Source: an uncultured Massilia sp. (GTDB taxonomy: Bacteria > Pseudomonadota > Gammaproteobacteria > Burkholderiales > Burkholderiaceae). From it: DNA of 31,006 bases. Positions 14,837 through 24,586 of the stretch are shown here, in pieces; within the stretch, counting starts at the first letter, position 1; each line of letters opens with the position of its first letter. The notes under the pieces are model-generated. The model did not search any database, had not been told where the DNA came from, and saw only the letters and a list, made by a program, of their open reading frames with translations. The translations under genes and the position numbers were made by a program. The stretch covers positions 1 through 31,006 of the forward strand of contig CAMPHU010000029.1 of assembly GCA_946886065.1 (NCBI GenBank), given 5' to 3'.

Positions 14837-17166
14837 TCAAGCGCCCTGACTGGTTGCGGCTTCGACGGCGGCGACGGCCCTGAGGATCTCCTCGCAGGTC
14901 GCCGGCGCGTTCAGCGGCGGATTCACCTTGTGCCCGCCCACCGCCGAGATGGCGTCGCGGATCGCGAAGAACACCGAGAACGGCAGCAGCAGCGGCGGCT
15001 CGCCCACGGCCTTGGAGCGGTGGATGCTGTTCTCGACGTTGGCGTTCTCGAACAGCTTCACGCGGAAGTCCTCCGGGCAGTCCGACACGCCGGGGATCTT
15101 GTAGGTCGAGGGCGCGTGGGTCATCAGCTTGCCGGAGGCGTTCCACCACAGCTCCTCGGTGGTGAGCCAGCCCATGCCCTGGATGAAGGCGCCTTCGACC
15201 TGGCCGATGTCGATGGCGGGATTCAGCGAGCGGCCGGCGTCGTAGAGCGCGTCCGCGCGCACCAGCTTCCATTCGCCGGTGAGGCTGTCGACCACCACTT
15301 CCGACACCGCCGCGCCGTAGGCGTAGTAGGAGAACGGATGGCCGGTCATGGTCTTGGGGTCCCAGTGCAGGCCCGGGGTGGCGTAGAAGCCGTCGGACCA
15401 CAGCTGCACCCGCGCCAGGTAGGCCTTGGCGACCAGTTCGCCGAAGGGCAGCGCCAGGCCGTTCACGAACACGGTGTCGGCCGCGAAGCGCACTTCGTTG
15501 GCCTCGCCGCCGTACTGCTGGGCGGCGAACGCCGCCAGGCGCTCGCGGATGGTGCGCGCCGCATCCTGGGCCGCCTTGCCGTTCAGGTCCGCGCCGGTGG
15601 AGGCGGCGGTGGCCGAAGTGTTGGCGACCTTGCCGGTATGGGTGGCGGTGGCGCGCACCCGCCCCAGGTCCACGCCCAGCTCGTGGGCCACGACCTGCAT
15701 CACCTTGGTGTTGATGCCCTGCCCCATCTCGGTGCCGCCGTGGTTCACCAGGATCGAGCCGTCCACGTAGACGTGCACCAGCGCGCCCGCCTGGTTCAGG
15801 TGGGTGACGTTGAAGGCGATGCCGAACTTGACCGGCGTGAGCGCCAGGCCTTTCTTGAGCACCGGGCTGCCGGCGTTGAACTGCTGGATAGCGGCGCGGC
15901 GCGCGCGGTATTCGCTGCTGCCCTCCAGCTCCGCCACCAGTTCGTGGATCACGTTGTCGACGATTTCCTGGCCATAGGGCGTGACGTTGCGCTCGCTGCG
16001 GCCGTAGAAATTCAGGCGCCGGATGTCGAGCGGGTCGCGGCCCAGGTTGCGCGCGATCTCGTCGATCACGTACTCGATGGCGATCGCGCCCTGCGGCCCG
16101 CCGAAGCCGCGGAAGGCGGTGTTCGACTGGGTGTTGGTCTTGCCGCAGGCGGCGCGGATCTCGACGTCGGACAGGTAATAGGTGTTGTCGAAGTGGCAGA
16201 CGGCGCGCGTGGCCACCGGCCCCGACAGGTCGGCCGAGAAGCCGGCGCGCGAGACCATGTCGACCTTGGCCGCGACGATGCGTCCCGACTCGTCGTAGCC
16301 GACTTCGTACAGGTAATGGAAGCAGTGGCGCTTGCCGGTGACCAGCATGTCGTCGTCGCGGTCGGCGCGCAGCTTGACCGGGCGGCGCAGGCGCGCGGCC
16401 GCGATGGCGGCGGCGGACGCCCACAGGGCCGATTGCGATTCCTTGCCGCCGAAACCGCCGCCCATGCGCCGGCACTCCACGGTCACGTGGTGCGAATGCA
16501 GGCCCAGCGCATGCGCGACCACGTGCTGCATCTCGCTCGGGTGCTGGGTCGAGCAGTAGACGTGCATGCCGCGGTCCTCGCCCGGCACCGCGTAGGCGAT
16601 CTGGCCTTCGAGGTAGAACTGTTCCTGGCCGCCGACATACAGCTCGCCCTTGACTACCTTGGGTGCACGGGCAAATGCCTGCTCGGCGTCGCCGCGCGCC
16701 AGGCGCATCGGCGGCAGCACATAGGATTGGGCGGTGCGCGCTTCCTGCGGCGTCATGATCGCCGGCAGGTCTTCGTAGGTGACCTGGGCCAGGCGCGCCG
16801 CGCGGCGCGCGTTGTCGTGGGTGTCGGCGACCACGATGAAGATCGGCTGGCCGACATACTGCACCAGCCCGTCGGCCAGGATCGGATCGTCGTGGATGAT
16901 GGGGCCGCAGTCGTTGGTGCCGGGGATGTCGGCGGCGCCCAGGACCGCGACCACGCCGCGGCTGGCGCGCACCGGTTCCAGGTCGATGGCGGCGATGCGC
17001 GCATGCGCGCGCGCCGACAGGCCGAGGGCGGCGTGCAGGGTGCCTGCGAGCTCGCGGATGTCGTCGGTATAAGTGGCCTGGCCGAGCACGTGCAGCTCGG
17101 CGGAATCGTGGAAGCGGGCGCGGCCCACTTCCTTCCAGGTCTTCAGTTCAGGCACAACGCTATCGT

Positions 17167-17170
<4 letters not shown>
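14837..17170 (-). CDS. xdhB: Xanthine dehydrogenase, molybdopterin-binding large subunit
   Basis: Catalytic subunit that oxidises hypoxanthine and xanthine to urate with NAD as acceptor through XdhA. The length of 777 residues is usual for bacterial XdhB. The N-terminal aldehyde-oxidase hammerhead domain is seen ([15 protein letters not shown]). Molybdopterin-binding motifs follow: [22 protein letters not shown] (with the conserved substrate-site Arg), [13 protein letters not shown], and the C-terminal [16 protein letters not shown] containing the catalytic Glu. The start overlaps the xdhA stop (ATGA). It needs molybdopterin and XdhC. Confidence 0.96.
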
Positions 17171-18642
<1,472 letters not shown>

Positions 18643-18703
18643 GCTGGTCTCGCAGTGAAATTCAAACGCGCAAGGGCGGAAGGCTAGCATCCACGGCCGT
18701 CCT

Positions 18704-18749
18704 TCATATAATCAAAATCCGATATTGCTTATAATCAAAATCCAATATC
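18704..18749 (-). promoter_or_regulatory. Tandem repeat and inverted repeat in the xdhA promoter region
   Basis: Two direct copies of an 18-base unit (ATAATCAAAATCC-G/A-ATAT-T/C region; 18708-18725 and 18731-18748) differ at one position. They are set 23 bases apart, about two helical turns. Overlapping them is an inverted repeat GATATTG-N15-CAATATC (18721-18749). A TCATATA (18704-18710) at the edge resembles sites between puuE and uraH. On the minus strand the region has TATAAG and TATATG boxes that could act as -10 elements. It is likely the operator/promoter of xdhABC-guaD. Confidence 0.55.
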
Positions 18750-18767
18750 AAGATTCAGATGCACACT

Positions 18768-19721
18768 TCATTCTACGTAAGGGTGCACGCTTTTCCAGTG
18801 ATTCGCGATATCGATGCGGCGCGCGACCCAGACATGCTGGTGGCGCTGCACGTAGTCGAGGAAGCGCGCCAGCGCCGCCGCCCGCGCCGGCCGGCCGACC
18901 AGGCGGCAATGCAGGCCGATCGACAGCATCTTGGGCCGGTTCAGCCCTTTCGGATCGCCTTCCGCGTACAGCACGTCGAAGGCGTCCTTCAGGTAATCGA
19001 AGAACTGGGTGCCGGAATTGAAGCCCTGCATGGCGGCGAAGCGCATGTCGTTGGTGTCGAGCGTGTAGGGCACCACCAGGTGCGGGCTCGTGTGCAGGGC
19101 GCCGTCCGGCCCGGTGTGCTCGACCCGCTGCCAGAACGGCAGGTCGTCGCCGTAGTGGTCGGCGTCGTAGGCGAAACCGCCGTGCTCGACCACCAGGCGC
19201 CGGGTGTTGGGCGAATCGCGCCCCGTGTACCAGCCCAGCGGCGGTTCGCCGGTCAGTTCGCGGATGATGTCCACCGCCTCGCGCATGTGGGTGCGCTCGG
19301 TGGCTTCGTCCACGTTCTGGTAGGAGATCCAGCGCAGGCCGTGGCAGGCGATCTCGTGGCCCAGTTCGCGGAAGGCGGCCACCGCCTCCGGATTGCGCCT
19401 GAGCGCCATCGCCACCCCGAACACGGTCAGCGGCAGGCCGCGTTCCTCGAACAGGCGCAGCACCCGCCACAGGCCGGCGCGCGAGCCGTATTCGTAGAGC
19501 GACTCCATGCTCATGTGGCGCATCGGGAAGGCGCTGGCGCCGATGATCTCGGACAGGAAGGTTTCCGAGGCCGGGTCGCCGTGCAGCACGCTGTTCTCGC
19601 CGCCCTCCTCGTAGTTCAGCACGAACTGCAGGGCGATCCGGGCGCCGTCCGGCCATTGCGGATGGGGAGGATGGCGGCCGTAGCCGACCAGGTCGCGCGG
19701 GTAATTCGCGTAGGTGTCCAT
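18768..19721 (-). CDS. puuE: Allantoinase PuuE (polysaccharide-deacetylase fold)
   Basis: Opens the hydantoin ring of allantoin to allantoate. The 317-residue protein starts YANYPRDLVGYGRHPPHPQWP and has FVLNYEEGGE, GHEIACHGLRW and TGRDSPNTRRL, the signature of the PuuE family within the NodB-like deacetylase superfamily. Family knowledge: this is an allantoinase unrelated to the amidohydrolase AllB. The ATG at 19721 gives the normal start (MDTYANYP). An upstream in-frame extension of 17 codons crosses the regulatory sites and is rejected. It is transcribed divergently from uraH across a 105-base gap and lies on the same strand as xdhA, 125 bases upstream of the xdhA start. No terminator is seen between puuE and xdhA, so read-through into xdhABC-guaD is possible. 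Confidence 0.93.
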   Translation of the reverse strand: MDTYANYPRDLVGYGRHPPHPQWPDGARIALQFVLNYEEGGENSVLHGDPASETFLSEIIGASAFPMRHMSMESLYEYGSRAGLWRVLRLFEERGLPLTVFGVAMALRRNPEAVAAFRELGHEIACHGLRWISYQNVDEATERTHMREAVDIIRELTGEPPLGWYTGRDSPNTRRLVVEHGGFAYDADHYGDDLPFWQRVEHTGPDGALHTSPHLVVPYTLDTNDMRFAAMQGFNSGTQFFDYLKDAFDVLYAEGDPKGLNRPKMLSIGLHCRLVGRPARAAALARFLDYVQRHQHVWVARRIDIANHWKSVHPYVE

Positions 19722-19751
19722 TGGAAAGCGCCTGAGGTGGGTATATCGGCG

Positions 19752-19818
19752 ATCATATATTGCTGGAAGCACAACGGTATATGATTGCCCGCATACGGCA
19801 ATTCATCGATCACATATA
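19752..19818. promoter_or_regulatory. Divergent puuE/uraH regulatory region with repeated ATCATATA sites
   Basis: ATCATATA (19752-19759) and TATATGAT (19778-19785) form a perfect 8-bp inverted repeat with an 18-base spacer. A third related copy, ATCACATATA, lies at 19809-19818, next to the uraH ribosome site. The first and third copies share a preceding CG. The octamer ATATTGCT occurs here (19757-19764) and in the xdhA upstream region (18722-18729). The arrangement suggests one regulator controlling both directions; -35/-10 elements are not clear. Confidence 0.5.
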
Positions 19819-19826
19819 GGAGCCTT

Positions 19827-20180
19827 ATGGGAAAACTGTCCACCCACGTCCTCGACACCGCGCACGGCCGTCCGGGCGCCGGGGTCAAGGTCGATCTGTA
19901 TGCCATCGATGCCTGTGGCCGCACCCTGGTCAAGAGCGCGCTCACCAACCAGGACGGACGCTGCGCCGCGCCCCTGCTCGAAGGCGCCCAGCTGCGCGCC
20001 GGCCAGTACGAGCTGGTGTTCCATGCGGGCGACTATTTCGCCGCCCAGGGCGTGGAACTGCCCAGCCCGCGCTTCCTCGACCGGGTGACGATCGCCTTCG
20101 GCGTCTTCGACCCCGAGCAGAACTACCACGTGCCGCTGGTGGTGACGCCCTGGTCCTACTCGACCTACCGGGGCAGCTAG
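19827..20180 (+). CDS. uraH: 5-hydroxyisourate hydrolase (transthyretin-like)
   Basis: Hydrolyses 5-hydroxyisourate, the product of urate oxidase, to OHCU. The 117-residue size is normal for a HIUase without a signal peptide. The N-terminal LSTHVLDTAHGRPGAGV carries the catalytic His. The C-terminal YHVPLVVTPWSYSTYRGS contains the second His and the diagnostic Y-R-G-S end that separates HIUases from transthyretins. The ATG at 19827 follows AGGAG (19818-19822); an in-frame ATG at 19785 lies inside the operator repeat and is not used. It is divergent from puuE. Urate oxidase and OHCU decarboxylase, which act on either side of this step, are not in the window. Confidence 0.95.
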   Translation: MGKLSTHVLDTAHGRPGAGVKVDLYAIDACGRTLVKSALTNQDGRCAAPLLEGAQLRAGQYELVFHAGDYFAAQGVELPSPRFLDRVTIAFGVFDPEQNYHVPLVVTPWSYSTYRGS

Positions 20181-20247
20181 CCATCCTGCCAGTAGCGGGC
20201 CGGCTTGAACGAACGTAATATTTACGCAATTCAATTTGGAGCCCGCC

Positions 20248-22083
20248 ATGCACCCTAGCGCAGCCGCAGACTATCCCTACGAACAGGTGCAGCCGTCCGG
20301 CCTCGCGGCATGGCGCATCGGCATCGGCCTGGTGCAGGGCCTGGTCCTGTACCTGCTGTACCAGGCGGGGGAGAACCGCGCCTGGCCGGCCACCCAGCCC
20401 CTGCTGTTCGTGCCGCTGCTGCTGCTGGCTGCCCTGGTTCCCGTGATCCTGATCAGCGGCCTCGGCCAACTGACGCGGCGCCAGCTCCTGCTTTGGAGCG
20501 GCACAGCGGCGGCGCTGATCGCGCTGCTGGGCGTCTATGACGCCTGGGACCAGTTCGGTGCTCCCCTGCCTGCTTACCTGAAGGACAAGTGGCGTCCCAC
20601 CATGCCGTCGGGAGAGCTGTGCGTGTTCATGGCCGCGGGCTTCTTCATCGCCCACGCGCTGGTGCTGTCGGGTGCGCAGGACCGGCGCAGGATCGCCGCC
20701 TACACCACCTATTTCGAGCTCGCCTGGAAGCTGGGCGTGCAGCTTGCCTTCTCCGGCCTGTTCGTGGGCGCCACCTGGCTGGTGCTGCACCTGGGCGCAG
20801 AGCTGTTCATGCTGGTGAAGCTCGCCTTCGTGCGCGAGACCATCCAGAAACCGTGGTTCGCGATTCCCGTGACCGCCTTCGCCTTCTCCTGCGCCATGCA
20901 CCTGACCGACCTGCGGCCGGCCATCGTGCGCGGCATCCGCAACCTGCTGCTGGTGCTGCTGTCGTGGGTCCTGCCGGTCCTCGCCCTCCTGGTGGCGGGC
21001 TTCCTGTGCAGCCTGCCCTTCACCGGGCTGGATGCGCTGTGGGCGACCAAAAGCGCGGGCGCCGTGCTGCTGGGAACCGCCGCCGCCTTCGTCATCCTGG
21101 TGAATGCCGCCTGGCAGAACGGCGCCGCGCCGGCGGCGCGGCCGGTGGCGCTGGCGGCCAGGATCGCCGGCCTGCTGCTGGTGCCCGTGGTCCTGCTGGC
21201 CATCTACGCCCTGGCCCTGCGCGTGCAGGACCACGGATGGAGCAACGACCGCGTGATCGCGGCCGCCTGCATGCTGGTGGCGAGCTGCTACGCGGGCGGC
21301 TACGCAGCCGCCAGCCTGCGCAAGGGCTGGCTGCCCGGCCTCGCCGGGGTGAACATCGCGGCCGCCTTCGTGGTGCCGGCCGTGCTGCTGGCGCTGTTCT
21401 CGCCATTCGCCGATCCCGGCCGCCTGTCGGTGAACGACCAGCTGGCCCGGCTCCGGGACGGCAAGGTGAAGGTGGCGAATTTCGACTACGCCTACCTGCG
21501 TTTCCACGGCGGCCGTTATGGACGCGAAGCGCTGGACCGGCTGGAGGCGCAGGCGGCCGGCCCGGAGGCCGCCCTGGTACGCTCGCGCATTGCCGCGGTC
21601 CGGGCGATGCGCAGCCCTTACGACGCGCTGCACGATCCGGCCAACCTGGCCAGCAACCTGCGCGCCTGGCCGGCCGGCACGCCCCTGCCGCCCTCCTTCC
21701 TGGCCACGAACTGGGCAAGCATGGACAACGTCCATCTGCCGGACTGCCTGGAGCGCCCGGGCGTCGGCTGCGACGCCTTCCTGATCGACTTCGACCATGA
21801 CGGCAAACCGGAAGTGCTGCTGGTCGGGGACGGCAAGTGGGCGCAGTCGGCAGTGTTCAGCGAGGCCCCCGGCGGCCAATGGCGCATGCAGGCCAGCCTT
21901 GCAGCGGCATCCTTGTGCAAACCCATGCGCCAGGCACTGCGCGAGGGCAAGGTCCGGACCGTGCCTTCACGCCTGGCCGATCTCGAGATCGCCGGCCAAC
22001 GGGTCGCCGTGGAGCCATTCGTCGACCACAAAGCCTCCTGCCCGGCCGATCCCGCCGCCCAGCAGGACGCGGCCCGGCGGTGA
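20248..22083 (+). CDS. DUF4153-type polytopic membrane protein with soluble C-terminal domain
   Basis: A 611-residue protein of unknown function. About twelve hydrophobic segments fill residues 20-400, beginning near GIGLVQGLVLYLLYQAG, with an interruption near 100-125. This matches the general form of DUF4153 family membrane proteins. The last 200 residues are soluble. They contain a helical segment with YAYLRFHGGRYGREALDRLEA and a loop DFDHDGKPEVLLV that looks like a calcium-binding (EF-hand or FG-GAP-like) Asp loop. The ATG at 20248 has GGAG six bases upstream (20238-20241); a TTG four codons earlier is not preferred. It follows uraH by 67 bases on the same strand but has no obvious purine link. 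The ClpP-like gene follows after 49 bases. Confidence 0.8.
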   Translation: MHPSAAADYPYEQVQPSGLAAWRIGIGLVQGLVLYLLYQAGENRAWPATQPLLFVPLLLLAALVPVILISGLGQLTRRQLLLWSGTAAALIALLGVYDAWDQFGAPLPAYLKDKWRPTMPSGELCVFMAAGFFIAHALVLSGAQDRRRIAAYTTYFELAWKLGVQLAFSGLFVGATWLVLHLGAELFMLVKLAFVRETIQKPWFAIPVTAFAFSCAMHLTDLRPAIVRGIRNLLLVLLSWVLPVLALLVAGFLCSLPFTGLDALWATKSAGAVLLGTAAAFVILVNAAWQNGAAPAARPVALAARIAGLLLVPVVLLAIYALALRVQDHGWSNDRVIAAACMLVASCYAGGYAAASLRKGWLPGLAGVNIAAAFVVPAVLLALFSPFADPGRLSVNDQLARLRDGKVKVANFDYAYLRFHGGRYGREALDRLEAQAAGPEAALVRSRIAAVRAMRSPYDALHDPANLASNLRAWPAGTPLPPSFLATNWASMDNVHLPDCLERPGVGCDAFLIDFDHDGKPEVLLVGDGKWAQSAVFSEAPGGQWRMQASLAAASLCKPMRQALREGKVRTVPSRLADLEIAGQRVAVEPFVDHKASCPADPAAQQDAARR

Positions 22084-22095
22084 AACTTGCTATGC

Positions 22096-22120
22096 TTGGC
22101 TCACCGCTCAGGAGAGCCAA
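22096..22120 (+). other. Hairpin in the leader of the ClpP-like gene
   Basis: TTGGCTC (22096-22102) and GAGCCAA (22114-22120) form a 7-bp stem just before the GAGG ribosome site (22122-22125). A competing small hairpin, GCTC-AGGA-GAGC, uses the same right arm. CTTGC (22086-22090) can also pair with GCAAG (22125-22129), which would cover part of the ribosome site. This may affect translation; it is unproven. Confidence 0.3.
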
Positions 22121-22132
22121 CGAGGCAAGTTC

Positions 22133-22690
22133 ATGTCCCTGCACATCGTTCATTTCATCGGGCCCATCAACCACAATTCCGCCTGCGCGGTACGCAATTG
22201 CTGCCTGCAGGCGCTGCAGAACGGCGCCACCGAAATCGAACTGCACCTGTCCACCGAAGGCGGCAACATGACGGCCGGTTTCGCGCTCTACTTTTTCCTG
22301 AAGTCGCTGCCGCTGCCGCTCACGACCCACAACATCGGCAGCGTCGAATCGGTCGGCGTGGTGATCTTCCTGGCCGGCCAAAAACGCTACGCCTGCCCGG
22401 GCACGCGCTTCCTCGTCCATCCCCTGCACTGGGGCTTCGGCAGCCTGGTGGCGGCCGACCATGCGCGCGTCTCCGAATGGCGCGACTGCCTCGACTTCGA
22501 CGCCGAACGCTACGCCACCATCTTCCTCGACGCCACCCGCGAAGCGGGACACGCAACCGACATCCGCGCCAACCTCACCGGCAAGGCCCGCATCTTTACC
22601 GCCGAAGAAGCGGTGCAAGCCGGCATCGTCCACGACGCCATCCAGGCCCGCCTACCCGGCCAGGGTACGACCTGTCACTGGTGGAATTAG
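22133..22690 (+). CDS. ClpP-like serine protease
   Basis: A 185-residue protein of the ClpP/crotonase fold. Visible are IVHFIGPINHNSACAV, the LHLSTEGGNMTAGFALYFFLK block (ClpP-type substrate groove), and GSVESVGVVIFLAG, where Ser in the E-S-V-G context is the expected nucleophile. FLVHPLHWGFG has His at the expected catalytic place, and FTAEEAVQAGIVHDAI is the conserved end. The usual Asp just before the TAEEA motif is replaced (NLTGKARIFTAEEA), so the triad may be incomplete or formed differently. It has no signal peptide and no propeptide. The start has GAGG seven bases upstream; an open frame extending back into the preceding gene is a shadow. It is not next to clpX or tig, so it is not the housekeeping ClpP. 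A variant cytoplasmic protease is likely; the substrate is unknown. Confidence 0.83.
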   Translation: MSLHIVHFIGPINHNSACAVRNCCLQALQNGATEIELHLSTEGGNMTAGFALYFFLKSLPLPLTTHNIGSVESVGVVIFLAGQKRYACPGTRFLVHPLHWGFGSLVAADHARVSEWRDCLDFDAERYATIFLDATREAGHATDIRANLTGKARIFTAEEAVQAGIVHDAIQARLPGQGTTCHWWN

Positions 22691-22693
22691 TTC

Positions 22694-22762
22694 TGACAAT
22701 TGCGTGTTTCAACTAAACAACAAAGGCGTTGTCATTTTGTAGAGGATTCTCTCCAATTGTCA
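22694..22762. promoter_or_regulatory. Long-range inverted repeat TGACAATTG...CAATTGTCA
   Basis: Perfect 9-bp arms at 22694-22702 and 22754-22762, with a further TTGTCA at 22729-22734 between them. They lie just upstream of the candidate promoter of the porin operon. Three TTGTCA cores in 69 bases could be sites for one activator or repressor. A transcript end for the ClpP-like gene is not evident here. Confidence 0.35.
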
Positions 22763-22770
22763 TAAATGTG

Positions 22771-22800
22771 TTGCTGCGAAAATTGCCGCGTGGATAGAAT
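22771..22800 (+). promoter_or_regulatory. Candidate promoter of the porin/PBP/chemoreceptor operon
   Basis: TTGCTG (22771-22776), 18 bases, then TAGAAT (22795-22800). This gives a leader of about 80 bases before the ATG at 22888. The -10 is good (five of six), the -35 moderate. The -10 overlaps a perfect palindrome. Confidence 0.5.
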
Positions 22801-22814
22801 CATTTCAATGATTC
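22797..22814. promoter_or_regulatory. 18-bp palindrome GAATCATT-TC-AATGATTC over the -10/start site
   Basis: Perfect 8-bp arms with a 2-base centre overlap the last four bases of the TAGAAT box and the expected transcription start. A protein bound here would block the promoter, so a repressor operator is the simplest reading. Confidence 0.5.
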
Positions 22815-22887
22815 ACGGCGCTTACCGCTTTTGCTGCCTCATCGTCAGCGCCTCTTTTCCACGAGCAGCCCACGCAACGAAGCCTTT

Positions 22888-24144
22888 ATGAACAAGAAGA
22901 TCCTCGCCAGCTTGCTGGCACTCCCGTTGGTCGCGCCCGCGGCCTTCGCCCAGGAGAGCTCCGGTTTTCCGTCAGTAAAAATCAGTGGTTTCGGCACCGG
23001 CGCCCTGACCTGGACCAATGAAGACCACGCGGAATTCGCCCGTCCGAACCAGGTCAGCGGCGCTGCCGACAATGTCCGCACCGGCATCGATTCGAACCTG
23101 GGCCTGCAGGCCGACATGCCGGTCAACAGCTGGCTGTCCTTCACCGGCCAGGTGCTGGTGCGCAAGGATGCGGAAGAGCACTACGGCGCCGAACTGGGCT
23201 GGGCATTCGCCAAGGCGCGCATCAACGACGAACTGAGCGTGCGCGTGGGCCGTGTCGGCCTGCCGGTGTTCATGATTTCCGACTACCGCAACGTCGGCTA
23301 TGCCAACACCATGCTGCGTCCGCCGGCCGAGATCTACTCGCAGGTGCCGTTCAACAGCATCGACGGCGCCGATATCACCTGGCAGCACAGCGTCGGCGAC
23401 ACCACCCTGACTTCGCAGCTGGCCTACGGCAGCGTCAAGTCGCCGCTGTCGGGCGACATCCACGCCAAGGGCAAGCAGATCGCCGCCCTGAACGTGTCGG
23501 CCGAACACGGTCCGTTCATCGTGCGTGCCGGCCACGCCCGCGCCAAGATCACCGTCGAGGATTCCACCTCGCTGAACACCCTGGTGGCCGGCCTGCGCGC
23601 CGCCGGCGCCGGCTACCGCTTCCCGCAGCTGGCGACCCTGGCTGACGAGATCGAAGCCAAGGAAAAGCAAGCCCACTTCAGCTCGCTGGGCCTGGCCATG
23701 GACTGGAACAACATCGTGGTCCAGACCGAATTCGCCAAGCGCAAGACCAAGGCCTACATCAACGACACCACCTCGTGGTACGTGATGGGCGGCTACCGCT
23801 TCGGCAAGTTCCTGCCCTACTACTCGCACGCCAACCTGAAGGTCGACAGCGCCGTCGTCAACACCGTCCCGGCGGCCTGCCCGGCCGGCTACCCGGCGGC
23901 CTGCACCCCGACCATGCAGGCGCTCGGCGCCGGCGTGCGCCGCCTGCCGAACACCGGCGTCGGCCAGGGCGAGCAGACCACCGACAGCATCGGTGTGCGC
24001 TGGGACTTCGCCAGCTCGGTGGCCCTGAAGGCGCAGATCGACCGCGTCAAGCCGAAGAACGGCAACGGCCTGTTCGTCAACGCCAAGCCGGGCTTTACCG
24101 GCCCGGTGACCGTGGGCGCCGTCGCCCTCGACTTCGTGTTCTAA
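22888..24144 (+). CDS. Outer-membrane porin-like beta-barrel protein
   Basis: A 418-residue protein with a signal peptide MNKKILASLLALPLVAPAAFA (cut after Ala21). Amphipathic strands occur throughout, including VKISGFGTGALTW, LSVRVGRVGLPVFMISDYRNVGYA and WYVMGGYRFGKFLPYYSHAN. The C-terminal strand VGAVALDFVF ends in Phe, the barrel-assembly signal. It resembles general porin-type proteins that carry a small-molecule channel. The region PAACPAGYPAACTP (two Cys) looks like an external loop that could form a disulfide. The start is fixed by the signal peptide; the ribosome site is weak. It is the first gene of an operon with a small binding protein (10-base gap) and a chemoreceptor. Confidence 0.83.
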   Translation: MNKKILASLLALPLVAPAAFAQESSGFPSVKISGFGTGALTWTNEDHAEFARPNQVSGAADNVRTGIDSNLGLQADMPVNSWLSFTGQVLVRKDAEEHYGAELGWAFAKARINDELSVRVGRVGLPVFMISDYRNVGYANTMLRPPAEIYSQVPFNSIDGADITWQHSVGDTTLTSQLAYGSVKSPLSGDIHAKGKQIAALNVSAEHGPFIVRAGHARAKITVEDSTSLNTLVAGLRAAGAGYRFPQLATLADEIEAKEKQAHFSSLGLAMDWNNIVVQTEFAKRKTKAYINDTTSWYVMGGYRFGKFLPYYSHANLKVDSAVVNTVPAACPAGYPAACTPTMQALGAGVRRLPNTGVGQGEQTTDSIGVRWDFASSVALKAQIDRVKPKNGNGLFVNAKPGFTGPVTVGAVALDFVF

Positions 24145-24154
24145 GGAGCGGGCG

Positions 24155-24562
24155 ATGAAGAAACTCATGCTGGCCGCAATCGCGGCAACCGCTGTCGGCG
24201 CCGCCGCGCCGGCCATGGCCGAAGTGGTGGTCGTGGTGAACGCCAAGGCCGCCGAATCGACCATGACCAAGGAACAGGTCGCCCAGTTCTTCCTGGGTAA
24301 GTCGACCGCGATGACCCCGATCGACCAGTCGGACTCGTCGCCGATCCGCGCCGAGTTCTACAAGAAAGTGGCGGACAAGGACGCGGCGCAAGCCAAGGCC
24401 CTGTGGTCCAAGCTGGTGTTCACCGGCAAGGCCACGATGCCGAAGGAAGTCGGCGACAACGCCGGCGTCAAGGCGGCCCTCGCCGCCAATCCGAAGGCCA
24501 TCGGCTATATCGACAAGAGCGCAGTGGATGCGACCGTCAAGGTCGTCTACAGCGCCCAATAA
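24155..24562 (+). CDS. Small PstS-like periplasmic binding-domain protein
   Basis: A 135-residue exported protein with a 22-residue signal peptide (ending AAAPAMA, cut before EV). The mature part resembles one lobe of the PBP-like phosphate-binding (PstS-type) domain: STMTKEQVAQFFLGKSTAM, PIDQSDSSPIRAEFYKKV, LWSKLVFTGKATMPKEVGDNAGVKAALAANPKAIGYID. The S-x-x-R-x-x-F and P-x-A-I-G-Y signatures are characteristic of the family. It is far shorter than a full PstS (about 320-350), so it cannot form the normal two-lobe clamp alone. A good AGGAG site (24144-24148) begins at the porin stop. There are no ABC permease or ATPase genes nearby, so a sensory or porin-partner role is more likely than transport. 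The ligand is unknown. Confidence 0.85.
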   Translation: MKKLMLAAIAATAVGAAAPAMAEVVVVVNAKAAESTMTKEQVAQFFLGKSTAMTPIDQSDSSPIRAEFYKKVADKDAAQAKALWSKLVFTGKATMPKEVGDNAGVKAALAANPKAIGYIDKSAVDATVKVVYSAQ

Positions 24563-24586
24563 ACCGGAGTAATCCGGTAAGACATG

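Noticed and set aside
18708..18749. Possible CRISPR fragment (two direct repeats)
   Set aside because: There are only two 18-base copies with a 5-base spacer, no spacer diversity and no cas genes. They fit promoter repeats.
21797..22132. An extended start of the ClpP-like protein within the preceding gene
   Set aside because: The extra residues are an out-of-frame reading of the DUF4153 gene. The ATG at 22133 has a ribosome site and the family start.
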